Notes: a model not told the origin generated them from the letters alone. A stretch of DNA of 64,000 nucleotides from Brumimicrobium aurantiacum (GCF_003402975.1 NZ_QURB01000001.1:248001-312000), one strand, 5' to 3'; counted from the first letter of the stretch, positions 38,505 to 48,299 are shown. Translations and numbers: made by a program.

Positions 38505-39779
38505 CTATATTAAATCTTGCCCTATATCTTTTCTATAGTATGCTCCTTCAAACTCAATATTTTCGATTGTAGCATAAGAAGTTTCTAATGCATCCTCAAT
38601 GTCTTTTCCAAATGATGTTACAGCTAAAACTCTACCTCCAGCAGTTGTAACCGCAGGACCGTCAGAAGCTGTTCCCGCATGGAAAATCAAACTATTGTTG
38701 GCTGCATTTAATCCGTAAATCATTTTTCCTTTTTGATAAGCCTCAGGATAACCACCCGAAACCATCATTACTGTTGTAGCAGTTCTCGGATCAAATTCAA
38801 TATCGCGTTCTGATAAAGTTTGCGTTGCTACACCTTCAAATAAGTCAACCAAATCTGATTTTAATCGAGGAAGAATCACCTCTGTTTCTGGATCACCTAA
38901 ACGACAGTTATATTCAATAACATATGGTTCACCAGCTACTTCTATAATACCAATAAAGATAAATCCATTGTATTCAATTCCATCTGCTTTCAACCCTTTT
39001 ATTGTAGGAACAATAATTTGATTGTAAACTTTATCTGAGAATTTACCTTCAGCAAATGGCACTGGAGAAACTGCTCCCATTCCACCGGTGTTTAAACCTG
39101 TATCTCCTTCTCCAATTCTTTTATAATCTTTAGCTTCTGGTAAAACCTTGAATCCATCTCCATCTGTTAATACAAATGTTGACATCTCTGTTCCTTTCAA
39201 GAATTCTTCGATCACAACTCTTGCGCCTGCTCCTCCAAATTTATTGTCCAATAACATTGAAGAAAATTCTTTTTTAGCTTCGTGTAAATCCTCTAAGATT
39301 AAAACACCTTTTCCTGCTGCTAAACCATCAGCTTTTAAAACGTAAGGAGCTTTTAAACGTTCTAAAAACGCAAAACCTTCCTTGATGGTGTCTTTTGTAA
39401 ATGTTTTATGTTTTGCTGTGGGAATGTTATGACGATTCATAAAATCCTTTGCAAAATCTTTACTTCCTTCTAATTGTGAAGCTTCTTTGTTTGGTCCAAT
39501 TACAGACACATTCTTCAAATCTTCGTCGGCCTTAAAAAAGTCTGAAATACCAGCTACTAATGGCGCTTCAGGACCAACAACAACCATATCAATTCCTTTT
39601 TCTAAAACAACTTTCTTCACCGCCTCAAAATCACAAGGATCAACTGAAATATTGTCTCCAAACTCTCTTGTCCCTGCGTTTCCAGGTGCAATAAATAATG
39701 CGTCTAAGGTACTGCTTCTTGATAATTTCCAAGCCAATGCATGTTCTCGTCCTCCTGAACCTAAAAGTAATATCTTCAT
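38505..39779 (-). CDS. purD: Phosphoribosylamine-glycine ligase
   Basis: This enzyme makes glycinamide ribonucleotide, step two of purine synthesis. From the ATG at 39779 it has 424 residues, the family's usual length; the frame runs 20 codons further up but crosses the promoter box. Motifs: MKILLLGSGGREHALAWKL at the N-terminus, ATP-grasp KADGLAAGKGV and GTEMSTFVLTDG, TGGMGAVSP, and EYNCRLGDPETEVILPRL. The minus strand carries TAACTTTG 18 bases upstream. It is followed by the CorC-family gene after 37 bases. Confidence 0.96.
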   Translation of the reverse strand: MKILLLGSGGREHALAWKLSRSSTLDALFIAPGNAGTREFGDNISVDPCDFEAVKKVVLEKGIDMVVVGPEAPLVAGISDFFKADEDLKNVSVIGPNKEASQLEGSKDFAKDFMNRHNIPTAKHKTFTKDTIKEGFAFLERLKAPYVLKADGLAAGKGVLILEDLHEAKKEFSSMLLDNKFGGAGARVVIEEFLKGTEMSTFVLTDGDGFKVLPEAKDYKRIGEGDTGLNTGGMGAVSPVPFAEGKFSDKVYNQIIVPTIKGLKADGIEYNGFIFIGIIEVAGEPYVIEYNCRLGDPETEVILPRLKSDLVDLFEGVATQTLSERDIEFDPRTATTVMMVSGGYPEAYQKGKMIYGLNAANNSLIFHAGTASDGPAVTTAGGRVLAVTSFGKDIEDALETSYATIENIEFEGAYYRKDIGQDLI

Positions 39780-39797
39780 TGTTATAAATTTGAACTG

Positions 39798-39805
39798 CAA
39801 AGTTA
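39798..39805 (-). promoter_or_regulatory. Promoter -7 box of purD
   Basis: On the minus strand TAACTTTG fits TAnnTTTG and lies 18 bases upstream of the chosen purD ATG; this supports the shorter purD start. Confidence 0.55.
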
Positions 39806-39975
39806 ATATTTCGTTAGAATAGAAGAGAATAAGTTTCAAATTTTAGCGTTAATTCCTTCGATAAACTACCTAAAGTCATTAAATTTGGACATAAATTTTA
39901 AAGCAAAGATCGCTAATTAATTCACTAACAGCGCGTTAACCAATCTTTGCAACATATAAAGTAGCTTTAGTCGTT

Positions 39976-41274
39976 ATGAAAAGTTTTCATTTTGCATTCT
40001 TGTTTTTCACACTCTTATTCTTCACAAATTCTTGCAGCCAATCTAAAAAGGTTGAAGTTGAAGACATCACTTTGGAAGACACTGTTTTTGTAGAGGAGGA
40101 TTTGACATTCGGCTTCGATCTCGACGAGTATATTGTAAAATATGACACTGTTGAACAAGGTTGGACATGGAATAATCTTTTTGAAGATTTCGACATCAAT
40201 CAATACACCATCAACACTACAGCAGAAAGGTTGAAAGACAGTTTAATCGACATGAAATATATCCTTGCTGGAAAACCTTTCATGACTTTAAAATCGAAAA
40301 AAGATACAAGCAACGCACCAAAATACTTAGTGTATGAACCTGATGTATTTTCTTATGTAACTTTTGATTTCAACTCAGATTCAGTAGGCATTCGCAAAGA
40401 AGAACGACCTATTGAAATACAAGAAAAGATGGTGAGTGGTAGAATTGAAAAAAATTCAAATCTTTCTGTGGAACTTGGAAAAAACTTTGACAATTACATG
40501 ATGACTGCTGCAATTTCTGATGCAATTGAAGGCGTTTATGCATGGAGTGTTGACTTCTTTAAATTACAGGCTGGAGATAAGTTTGTTGTTTATTACGATG
40601 AAAAAAGCGTTGATGGAGTTCCCTACTCAGTAGATAAAATCAAATATGTTTGGTTTGAACATGCCAACGAAGGATTATATGCTTTTAATTTTACAGATTC
40701 GACTGGAGAGGTTTCTGGCTATTATGACGACAAAGCCAACGAAATGAAACGCCCTTTCTTAATGTCTCCAGTAAAGTTCTCTCGTATCAGTTCGTCTTTT
40801 AACATGAATAGACTACATCCAATATACAAAACGAGAAGGCCTCATTTAGGGACAGATTATGCAGCACCAACAGGAACTCCAATCTTAGCGACAGCAGACG
40901 GTACAATTTCAAAAGCTTCTCGCAGCCGTGGAAATGGAATTTATGTAAAGATCCGTCACAACAAAACATACGACACTCAGTATTTGCATATGAGCAAAAT
41001 TGCCAACGGAATTCGTCCAGGTGTTAGGGTAAAACAAGGAGATGTAATTGGTTATGTAGGTTCAACGGGAGCCGCAACAGGTCCACACGTTTGTTACCGA
41101 TTCTGGAAAAATGGTCGTCAAATTAATCATCGATCAGAAAAATTCCCAAAATCAGAACCAATGAAAGAAGAGGTTAAACCTGAATTTTTTGAATACATCA
41201 AACCATTGAAAGAAAAGTTAGATTTAGAAAGACTAAAACTTACTGTCACACCTGCTTTAGAACCTGAAGTGTAA
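39976..41274 (+). CDS. M23-family peptidoglycan endopeptidase-like lipoprotein
   Basis: The 432 residues have a lipoprotein-type signal (MKSFHFAFLFFTLLFFTNSC, Cys at 20). Acidic residues follow, then an N-terminal beta-rich domain, and the LytM/M23 domain at about 275-400. Zinc ligands: His290 and Asp294 in HLGTDYAA. His338 is in QYLHMS, and the last motif, normally HxH, reads GPHVCYRFW with His371 and Cys373. M23 proteins cut peptide cross-links in peptidoglycan; members with altered sites can act as amidase activators. The Cys could still bind zinc. It stands alone between purD (divergent) and the oxidoreductase gene 13 bases downstream. Confidence 0.92.
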   Translation: MKSFHFAFLFFTLLFFTNSCSQSKKVEVEDITLEDTVFVEEDLTFGFDLDEYIVKYDTVEQGWTWNNLFEDFDINQYTINTTAERLKDSLIDMKYILAGKPFMTLKSKKDTSNAPKYLVYEPDVFSYVTFDFNSDSVGIRKEERPIEIQEKMVSGRIEKNSNLSVELGKNFDNYMMTAAISDAIEGVYAWSVDFFKLQAGDKFVVYYDEKSVDGVPYSVDKIKYVWFEHANEGLYAFNFTDSTGEVSGYYDDKANEMKRPFLMSPVKFSRISSSFNMNRLHPIYKTRRPHLGTDYAAPTGTPILATADGTISKASRSRGNGIYVKIRHNKTYDTQYLHMSKIANGIRPGVRVKQGDVIGYVGSTGAATGPHVCYRFWKNGRQINHRSEKFPKSEPMKEEVKPEFFEYIKPLKEKLDLERLKLTVTPALEPEV

Positions 41275-41287
41275 ACATCATTAAAAC

Positions 41288-42343
41288 GTGAAAGTAATTA
41301 TCGTTGGAGGTGGCCTTTCTGGAATTTGTCTGGCCCATCAATTAGAAAAGAATAATATTTCGTTTAGAATCATCGACCAAGGCATCAATCACAGTTCTAA
41401 GGTTGCTGCAGGGATGATCAATCCAATGACTTTCCGTAGAATGATTAAAACGTGGCGTGGTGATGACCTCATTCCTTGTTTGCAAAAATTTTATTCAGAA
41501 ATTGAAAATAAAATTAATGCTCGTTTTTTCTTTCAGCGAAAACTCAGACGCGCTTTTGCCTCTCAACACGAACGAGATTTATGGATGGAACGTCTGGAGG
41601 ACGATGCTTACAACAACTACATCAATTCACCTGAAAAAGACGCCCCTGAATTCTTAAATGCTCCTTTTGGAAATGGCTTTATCAATACACCTGGCTACAT
41701 CGATGCAAAAGCATTTATGGAGTCTAATCACCAGTATTTCCAAGAGAAACAGCTTCTCGAATACGCACAATTTGATTTTGACAAATTAGATATTTCAGCT
41801 AAAACGTATAATGGCGAGCAATACACTCACCTCATCTTTTGTGAAGGCTTTAAAGGAGAAGACAACCCCTATTTTGGTTATCTTCCTTTTAAAAATGCGA
41901 AAGGAGAAGTTCTTAATATAGAATCTGAAACCTTTAACAAATCTGAAATACTCAATAAAAAATGCTTTATTCTTCCAACCGAATATGGTGATTTTAAATT
42001 AGGTTCTACTTATGCTTGGAACACTAAAGACCCTTCACCCACTGAAAAAGCAAAAACGGATATTCTCGAAAATTACAAATTATTAAGTTCGGCAAAAATT
42101 AAAGTCACTGGACACGAAGCAGGAATTAGACCTGCAGTTGCAGACAGAAGACCTTTAATAGGCGAACATCCAACGCAAAAAGGCCTCTATATTTTCAACG
42201 GACTTGGCGCTAAAGGATACATGATCGCTCCTTACTTTGCTATTGCATTTATTGAGAACTTGTTAAATGGTAAAGAATTAGACAAAGAAGTCGACATTCA
42301 ACGATTTTACAAGAAGTACTTCCTGCCCAAAAATTCAATTTAA
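41288..42343 (+). CDS. FAD-dependent oxidoreductase (D-amino-acid oxidase fold)
   Basis: The 351-residue protein has an N-terminal FAD-binding Rossmann motif (IVGGGLSGICLAHQLE, Gly triad at 7-12) and SKVAAGMINPMTFRRM, as in DAO-type enzymes. The C-terminal part has the second FAD contact VTGHEAGIRPAVADRRPLIG and GLYIFNGLGAKGYMIAPYFA. These proteins oxidise amines or amino acids; the substrate cannot be read from the sequence. It starts 13 bases after the M23 gene. The gene's GTG at 41288 is a minor start codon. Confidence 0.88.
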   Translation: MKVIIVGGGLSGICLAHQLEKNNISFRIIDQGINHSSKVAAGMINPMTFRRMIKTWRGDDLIPCLQKFYSEIENKINARFFFQRKLRRAFASQHERDLWMERLEDDAYNNYINSPEKDAPEFLNAPFGNGFINTPGYIDAKAFMESNHQYFQEKQLLEYAQFDFDKLDISAKTYNGEQYTHLIFCEGFKGEDNPYFGYLPFKNAKGEVLNIESETFNKSEILNKKCFILPTEYGDFKLGSTYAWNTKDPSPTEKAKTDILENYKLLSSAKIKVTGHEAGIRPAVADRRPLIGEHPTQKGLYIFNGLGAKGYMIAPYFAIAFIENLLNGKELDKEVDIQRFYKKYFLPKNSI

Positions 42344-42387
42344 GTTAAAATAAAGTTTAAAAAATCTTTTATTCAAACTTTGCTTAT

Positions 42388-42395
42388 TAACTTTG
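42388..42395 (+). promoter_or_regulatory. Promoter -7 box of the bacilliredoxin gene
   Basis: TAACTTTG is a perfect TAnnTTTG match 28 bases before the ATG at 42424. Confidence 0.5.
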
Positions 42396-42423
42396 TCCAA
42401 ACGAAATTTTAAAAATTAGATAT

Positions 42424-42837
42424 ATGTATCCACCAGAACTAGTTGCTCCAATGAAGGAAGATTTAACTTCAGTAGGATTCAAGGACTTAACATCACCAGA
42501 AGATGTTGACAACATGATCAAGGATTCTAAAGGAACCTTATTAATGGTTGTAAACAGTGTATGTGGTTGTGCTGCTGGAAATATGCGTCCAGGTGTAAAA
42601 CACTCACTTACAGGAGAGGTAAAACCAGATGCAATGGCAACAGTTTTTGCTGGTGTTGACGGTGAAGCGACAAACCAAGCAAGAAAATACTTTTTGCCTT
42701 ACCCTCCATCTTCTCCATCTGTTGCTTTATTTAAAGATGGAAAATTAGTACACTTCTTAGAGCGTCATCATATTGAGGGTGTTACGGCTCAAATGATTTC
42801 TGACAATCTACAAGAAGCATACAAAGAATTTAAGTAG
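42424..42837 (+). CDS. BrxA/BrxB-family bacilliredoxin (YphP/YqiW, DUF1094)
   Basis: The 137-residue thioredoxin-like protein belongs to the bacilliredoxin family. The CGC active site is at residues 47-49 (NSVCGCAAGNMRPGV), followed by FLPYPPSSPSVALFKDG with the cis-Pro region. In Bacillus these proteins remove bacillithiol from mixed disulfides; whether this organism makes bacillithiol cannot be seen here, but Bacteroidota are known to carry both. It has its own promoter box and a GAAA-loop terminator. Confidence 0.94.
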   Translation: MYPPELVAPMKEDLTSVGFKDLTSPEDVDNMIKDSKGTLLMVVNSVCGCAAGNMRPGVKHSLTGEVKPDAMATVFAGVDGEATNQARKYFLPYPPSSPSVALFKDGKLVHFLERHHIEGVTAQMISDNLQEAYKEFK

Positions 42838-42883
42838 TTTTGATTATAATTCAAAACTGAAGTACAAAGCTTTATAACTTTAG

Positions 42884-42922
42884 AGAGCAATAAGAGAAAT
42901 CTTGTTGCTCTTCTTGTTTTTA
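42884..42922 (+). terminator. Terminator of the bacilliredoxin gene, GAAA tetraloop
   Basis: AGAGCAATAAGA at 42884-42895 pairs with TCTTGTTGCTCT at 42900-42911 (12 bp, one wobble) across a GAAA tetraloop. TCTTGTTTTT follows. It lies 46 bases after the stop. Confidence 0.75.
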
Positions 42923-43011
42923 GGCAATTCAATGAACACTAAAGCCAAATAAACAATATAAGATAATTTAGCCCGTTCATTTCTTTTTGAGAAATGTCTG
43001 ATTAAATTCGC

Positions 43012-43728
43012 ATGACAATGCAAACATCACAGTCTTTTACAATTGTTTTACCTTGCTACAACCCTATCATTGGTTGGGAAGAAACAGTTGTTGATGTTTA
43101 CCAAGAATTAAAAAAGAGACTAGCGATAGAAATTGATTTAGTAATCGTCAATGATGGTTCTACAAAAAATGTTTCTCGAAAGGAAATTGACTATTTGGAA
43201 TCAAAAATTCCACTTTTAAAATACATTTCCTATGCAGAAAATCGTGGTAAAGGATATGCTTTGAGGAAAGGAGTAGAAAATGTTCAAAATTTCCCAGTTG
43301 TCTATACAGATATTGACTTTCCTTATACTACAGAGAGCTTTCTTTCCATCTACAAAACGGTCAATCAAGGAAAGGTGGATGTCGCTTTAGGAAATAGGGA
43401 CCAGTCTTACTACGAAAACACACCTTTGGTTCGCAAGCTAATATCACAAACCTTAAGAGCTTCTTTTAAATTCTTTTTAAAACTCCCAACTGATGACACA
43501 CAATGTGGAATAAAAGGATTCAATGAAAAAGGAGCCTTGTTATTTTTGACCACCACAATTGATCGATTTTTATTTGATCTAGAGTTTGTAAAACTGATTG
43601 GAAAAAGAAAATTAAAGTATTCAACTGTTCATGTTGATTTAAAACCAAACATTGTGTTCAGCAAGGTAAACCCAAAAATTCTAGCAAAGGAATCATTTAA
43701 TTTCTTGAAAGTTTTAATGCGAAAATGA
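43012..43728 (+). CDS. Family 2 glycosyltransferase (dolichyl/polyprenyl-phosphate type)
   Basis: The 238-residue GT-A enzyme has the family start TIVLPCYNPIIGWEE, IVNDGST at about 45 and the metal-binding TDIDFPY near 102. DTQCGIKGF at about 165 and FLFDLEFV are typical of polyprenyl-phosphate mannosyl/glucosyl transferases. These enzymes move a sugar from a nucleotide donor to a lipid carrier, which GT-C membrane enzymes then use. The neighbouring convergent gene encodes a large polytopic membrane protein of GT-C appearance, whose last 15 bases overlap this gene's 3' end. Confidence 0.9.
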   Translation: MTMQTSQSFTIVLPCYNPIIGWEETVVDVYQELKKRLAIEIDLVIVNDGSTKNVSRKEIDYLESKIPLLKYISYAENRGKGYALRKGVENVQNFPVVYTDIDFPYTTESFLSIYKTVNQGKVDVALGNRDQSYYENTPLVRKLISQTLRASFKFFLKLPTDDTQCGIKGFNEKGALLFLTTTIDRFLFDLEFVKLIGKRKLKYSTVHVDLKPNIVFSKVNPKILAKESFNFLKVLMRK

Positions 43729-45993
43729 TTTAACCGAAATCCAATCATTATTATAAACAACAAATTCCTCCCCATCTTTTAACTCTTCCTTAAACAAGGA
43801 TGGATCTCCTACTTTCTGAATCAGTATTTCATCAATCACAAAAGTAGCATCGGAAGCTTTTGTTGATAGAACAAAACGAGAAGTCTTTACATTTTCATCA
43901 ACTTCAAAATCAAAGCTTGCACGAATCCAATCTCCAACAATTAAATTACTCTCTCGAATTTTAACAATATCTGACCAAACCGATTTCCTTACTGCATAAT
44001 CATGTTCTATAAATCCAAACTGATTCACACGATCAACTTTCATATTATACCAAAAGCTACAACGATAAGTACCAGGAGTAGGAAAATCTAAACTGTCTAA
44101 TATTATATCATATTCATGTTTTACTGATTCAAAAGCTCCTTCACCAGCCATGGCAAGATCACTTTTTTGATTCTCAAAACCTTCGTAGAAAAACCATACT
44201 TCATTGGTATCTGCTCTCCAATTATTAGACAAGATATGATTGGCAGCTTCATTCTGAGTAAGTACCGCATCAAAAGCTTTGGAATTGTTCCAATTTTCTT
44301 TTGAAAAGTGATATACCTTAAACTCGTCATTTTCGTAACGTAATTCACTGGTATTGACGATGCGTTTTTCATTAGGGTTTAGCTCCTCCTTATTCATCAT
44401 CACAACTATTTCACTTTCTTCAGGGATATGATCAAAAATGTGTTTTTCAATATAATCTGGAGCAAACAAATTATGCATCAAAACAGCCTCTTGTACCGAT
44501 GTTCGCGATGTCACCGTATTCAGCAAAGGGGTTTGTGTATGAAAACTCAACATCATCGCTTCAAAACTTGCTTTTTCTGAACCTTGAAGAACAATATTTT
44601 CACTAGATAAATGTGTAAAAGGTAAAAATAAGACCGCATCATAATTTTGCTGATTTGTCCATTCAACCAGTTCACTCAATTCTTCAGAAAGATGTTCTTT
44701 TTTAAAGGTATTTTGATGTTCAGAAATTGAATTCGAAACGTCTTGATGTGCTGGGATTATTTCTAAGAAAGTAGCTGTAATTCCAAGTATATAAAACGCT
44801 TTAATAGGTGTTTTAAAACGTTTTGAAACAGAAAATAAATATTGTAGAAAAACAACCATAGACACTGTTAACACATAGAAATAAACCCATGTAAAACGTC
44901 CCAACACTCTAAATTGCTTAAGCGGAGTTAACAGATCAACAATTGGCTTAAAAAATTCATACTTAAATGGAATACAAAATGAAAAAAGCAACACTAAAAA
45001 ACCCGCTAAGTGGACTTTAAAAATGGATTGAGAAAATATCTCCTTTCTATCCAGTTTCCAGAAGTTGAAGATTAAAAACAACAATGCTAAAACCATCAAA
45101 ACGATGGTAAAAAACCCAAGGTAAGACCACGTTTCCCATTTTACTGCACCCAAAGAAAACAAATCAATCATAAATGAAAAAGGCCCATGATGAGGAAAAA
45201 GCAAGGAATTCCAATCTGCATAGTAATCAAAGAACCCAACAGGAGTTTTCATCCGGTCACTGTGTGAATCGGTGAAAGCCACTATGACTTGAAACAAAAC
45301 GATGATGAACAAAATTGGAGCTCCAATTTTTATTAAATAAAGCTTCCATTCTTTCGTATTGAATAACCAAAAAACAAAACCATAACTCAGTCCAAAAACT
45401 GAAATAATTAGACCCAAATACGGATGAGTAAAAAATGTCCAAATCAAAAGTAACACATAAAGCGCAAGCCATAATCGACGATTAGAATGGGTTAACTGGA
45501 TTAACAGCCACCACATTAAAGGAATCGCGAATGAATAAGAGAGTGACAAATGTCCAGACATTCGAAACAATTGTGGAGTCATAAATGCAATAGTGATACT
45601 TGACAAAAAGCACCAGAAACGCTGAACCCCATAATGTTTCAATATTTTAAAGAGGAAAAATACCGCAATCGGGATTGAAATAAGCATAAGGAAATTGAGT
45701 ATTCCAATTCCATAATTCGAGAGTCCAAGAAGGTTGATACAATAAGACAATAAAGGATGTCCATCAGTATATACAATATGTTCATTGAAAGGGTAATTCA
45801 TTCCAGTAAAACCCCAAAATGAATCATCGTGTTTTGCATGATATAAGTAGGTATAATAATTCTTTATACCATCTCCATCACCTGCAAATAAAACATCATT
45901 AAGTCGAAAGAAAATGGAATGATTAAATCCGTAGACAATCAATAATGCTACCAAGAAAACTACTGTTTCCAATTTAAAAAAAAGTTTCCTCAT
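43714..45993 (-). CDS. Large polytopic membrane protein, GT-C-like, with C-terminal beta domain
   Basis: The 759 residues have about ten transmembrane helices in residues 1-420. The first loop carries the acidic motif FAGDGDGIKNYYTYLY, as in GT-C lipid-linked-sugar transferases and YfhO-type proteins; DGHPLLSYCINLL follows. Residues 430-560 form a soluble segment. The last 160 residues look like a carbohydrate-binding jelly roll (GTYRCSFWYNMKVDRV, VGDWIRASFDFEV, TFVIDEILIQ). The 3' end overlaps that of the family 2 glycosyltransferase gene by 15 bases in the opposite direction. Together they may modify a surface glycan; this is inference. Confidence 0.78.
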   Translation of the reverse strand: MRKLFFKLETVVFLVALLIVYGFNHSIFFRLNDVLFAGDGDGIKNYYTYLYHAKHDDSFWGFTGMNYPFNEHIVYTDGHPLLSYCINLLGLSNYGIGILNFLMLISIPIAVFFLFKILKHYGVQRFWCFLSSITIAFMTPQLFRMSGHLSLSYSFAIPLMWWLLIQLTHSNRRLWLALYVLLLIWTFFTHPYLGLIISVFGLSYGFVFWLFNTKEWKLYLIKIGAPILFIIVLFQVIVAFTDSHSDRMKTPVGFFDYYADWNSLLFPHHGPFSFMIDLFSLGAVKWETWSYLGFFTIVLMVLALLFLIFNFWKLDRKEIFSQSIFKVHLAGFLVLLFSFCIPFKYEFFKPIVDLLTPLKQFRVLGRFTWVYFYVLTVSMVVFLQYLFSVSKRFKTPIKAFYILGITATFLEIIPAHQDVSNSISEHQNTFKKEHLSEELSELVEWTNQQNYDAVLFLPFTHLSSENIVLQGSEKASFEAMMLSFHTQTPLLNTVTSRTSVQEAVLMHNLFAPDYIEKHIFDHIPEESEIVVMMNKEELNPNEKRIVNTSELRYENDEFKVYHFSKENWNNSKAFDAVLTQNEAANHILSNNWRADTNEVWFFYEGFENQKSDLAMAGEGAFESVKHEYDIILDSLDFPTPGTYRCSFWYNMKVDRVNQFGFIEHDYAVRKSVWSDIVKIRESNLIVGDWIRASFDFEVDENVKTSRFVLSTKASDATFVIDEILIQKVGDPSLFKEELKDGEEFVVYNNDWISVKSFSH

Positions 45994-46120
45994 GTACAGT
46001 TACTTAATGTTTTCATAGCAATCAGTTTGGTCATACCACTTTCCAGTTTTACAAATATATAAAATCGATTGAGCACGACTGTTTTAAAAATAATATAAAC
46101 TTGCGGAATCAAAACACTTC

Positions 46121-47236
46121 TCAACACAAACGACTCAAGGTATATTTCTTTCCAGGTAAAGTCATCACCACACCACGTAGTTCTAAACCAAGCAAGAGAC
46201 TACTTAAAAAGTTTACTGGCTTTTTCAATCGGACAGACAATACATCCAATGAAATTTTCTCAAATTCCTTAATTGTTTTTACTACTGATTTTTCGTCTCC
46301 ATTCAATCCTTCAAACAAATCCGTTTGCACCACTGCCTCTTTGTCTTCAACCTTCCAGTCCATCAATCGGATCAAATCTTTACCATTTGTAATGAGATGA
46401 GCCTTACTTTCACTGATCAAACGATTACAGCCTTTTGAAAAAGGACGATCCACATTTCCTGGGAAAGCAAAAACATCTCTACTGTATCCATTGGCAATAT
46501 AAGCTGTAATTAAAGAACCTCCTTTTGCTCCACTTTCAATTACGATTGTTGCATCAGTCATTCCTGCAACTATTCTATTTCGTTGTGGGAAATTCTCTCT
46601 ATCAGGTTTGGTATTGTGTGGAAATTCTGTTAACAAACCACATCCTTTAGTTTCAATCATTTTTCGTGCAATGTTTTTATGAGCACTTGGATAAACCCTA
46701 TCTAAACCGTGTCCTAAAACTCCGATGGTCGGGATGCCATGCTCCAAACATTTTTCGTGGGTATAACCATCCACGCCATAAGCTAATCCAGAAACTACTT
46801 GAACGTTATAAGGTGCAATGGCAGCAATCAATTCATTTATCAATTGCTTTCCATAGCTGGTCATGTTTCTTGTTCCGACAATTGCTATGGTTTTGGGTGG
46901 ATTAAAATCAAAGTTTCCTTGGTGATACAACAAAATTGGGCCATCAGAACATTCTTTTAATCTCCTAGGATAGTCCTTATGGGTAAAAAATGTTGAATCG
47001 ATATTGTGCTTTTCAACATAATCGACAATAGACTTCGCTTCATTTAAGGCTTTTGCACGATTAAGTTTACGAAAGCGTTCTTTAGCAAAACCAGGAATTG
47101 CCGTTCGCAGATTTATTTTATCCTCAAATAATTTGGATTCACTACCGAGATAGGCCAATAAAACTTTTGCTTTTCGCGCTCCGACTCCTTCTAATCGGGT
47201 TAACGCCACTTGGTGATTAAGGTGGTTAACTTTCAA
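46121..47236 (-). CDS. dprA: DNA processing protein DprA
   Basis: The 371-residue protein loads RecA on incoming single-stranded DNA during natural transformation and recombination. An N-terminal helix-hairpin-helix region (LTRLEGVGARKAKVLLAYLG) precedes the Rossmann domain at about 95-300, with IVGTRNMTSYGKQ, VVSGLAYGVDGYTHE, GHGLDRVYPSAHKN, TEFPHNTKPDRENFPQRNR and ESGAKGGSLITA. A C-terminal winged helix ends the protein (FEKISLDVLSVRLKKPVN). It is divergent from kdsB with 229 bases between. Confidence 0.95.
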   Translation of the reverse strand: MKVNHLNHQVALTRLEGVGARKAKVLLAYLGSESKLFEDKINLRTAIPGFAKERFRKLNRAKALNEAKSIVDYVEKHNIDSTFFTHKDYPRRLKECSDGPILLYHQGNFDFNPPKTIAIVGTRNMTSYGKQLINELIAAIAPYNVQVVSGLAYGVDGYTHEKCLEHGIPTIGVLGHGLDRVYPSAHKNIARKMIETKGCGLLTEFPHNTKPDRENFPQRNRIVAGMTDATIVIESGAKGGSLITAYIANGYSRDVFAFPGNVDRPFSKGCNRLISESKAHLITNGKDLIRLMDWKVEDKEAVVQTDLFEGLNGDEKSVVKTIKEFEKISLDVLSVRLKKPVNFLSSLLLGLELRGVVMTLPGKKYTLSRLC

Positions 47237-47465
47237 ATCTTTACTTTTTAATTTAGGTTAAATACTGCTTGACGTAAACACACATAATCAGCGATTTACA
47301 TCAAAACACTATCTAAGATAAGAGAATTTATTCCAATTAAAAAACTCTTTTCCATTTTTTATTTAAAAAATAATCTGCCTATCTCTAAGCTAAAATCTAG
47401 TGCATATCGATCAATTTTTTATTATAAATAATATCTTTAAGCAGAATTAAAATCTTCTCAAAACA

Positions 47466-48188
47466 ATGAAAAAACTCGCAATTATTCCTGCCAGATATGC
47501 TTCAACACGTTTTCCTGGAAAACCACTTATTGATTTAGCCGGAAAAACGATGATTCAACGTGTTTGGGAAGGTGTTTACAATTCAAATCAATTTGATGAT
47601 TTAGTCGTTGCAACAGACCATGAAAAAATCGCAGATCATGTAAAAGAATTTGGAGGAAAAGTAATCCTTACAAAATCTACACATGAAAGCGGAACTGATC
47701 GTTGTGGTGAAGTTATTGAGCATTTTTCAGACTTCGATATTGTTGTCAACATCCAAGGTGATGAACCGCTTGTTGATGCAGAACAATTGCGTTTATTACT
47801 CTCTGCGTTTGAAAATTCTGAGGTTGAAATTGCCACACTAGGCTCACCTAAAATCAATGTTGCTGATGTAAAGGATTCCAACAGAATTAAAGTGGTCGTC
47901 AATCATCAATCTGATGCATTATATTTCTCTAGAAGTCCTATTCCATTTGAAAGAAACGATGAAGGTTATCCTTTCTTAAAACACATTGGTTTGTACGGAT
48001 TTAGAACCAAAACATTAAAGCAACTGGTAAAACTAACTCCAACAACTTTAGAAAAAACAGAAAGTTTAGAACAACTAAGATGGATGTATTATGGGTATAA
48101 AATCAGGGTTGTTGAGACCTCAATTGAGACGCCAAATATAGATACGCCAGAAGATGTTGAGCTTGTTTTAGCAAAATTAAAAAGTTAA
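47466..48188 (+). CDS. kdsB: 3-deoxy-manno-octulosonate cytidylyltransferase
   Basis: This enzyme activates Kdo with CTP to CMP-Kdo for the inner core of lipopolysaccharide. The 240 residues hold IPARYASTRFPGKPL at 6-20, VVATDHEKIADHV at about 46, SGTDRCGE near 77, NIQGDEPLV near 95, and YFSRSPIPFERN with HIGLYGFRTKTL. Length and motifs are standard. A possible box TATCTTTA lies in the leader. It confirms a Gram-negative outer membrane with LPS. Confidence 0.96.
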   Translation: MKKLAIIPARYASTRFPGKPLIDLAGKTMIQRVWEGVYNSNQFDDLVVATDHEKIADHVKEFGGKVILTKSTHESGTDRCGEVIEHFSDFDIVVNIQGDEPLVDAEQLRLLLSAFENSEVEIATLGSPKINVADVKDSNRIKVVVNHQSDALYFSRSPIPFERNDEGYPFLKHIGLYGFRTKTLKQLVKLTPTTLEKTESLEQLRWMYYGYKIRVVETSIETPNIDTPEDVELVLAKLKS

Positions 48189-48299
48189 AATACACAGATT
48201 ATCAAACACTTGAAAACTTAATTCAATATAAGTGCAATTATCCGTCTCATTTTTGAAACATTTAAGACGGCTTTCAGTATACTTAAAACTTTAAATTTG

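Noticed and set aside
39976-41274. Sequencing error behind the Cys in the HxH motif
   Set aside because: The codon TGT differs from both His codons by two or more bases and the surrounding frame is intact, so a single error is unlikely.
48242-48270. Terminator after kdsB
   Set aside because: The 6-bp stem has a 17-base loop and no T run; an operator or chance inverted repeat is equally likely.
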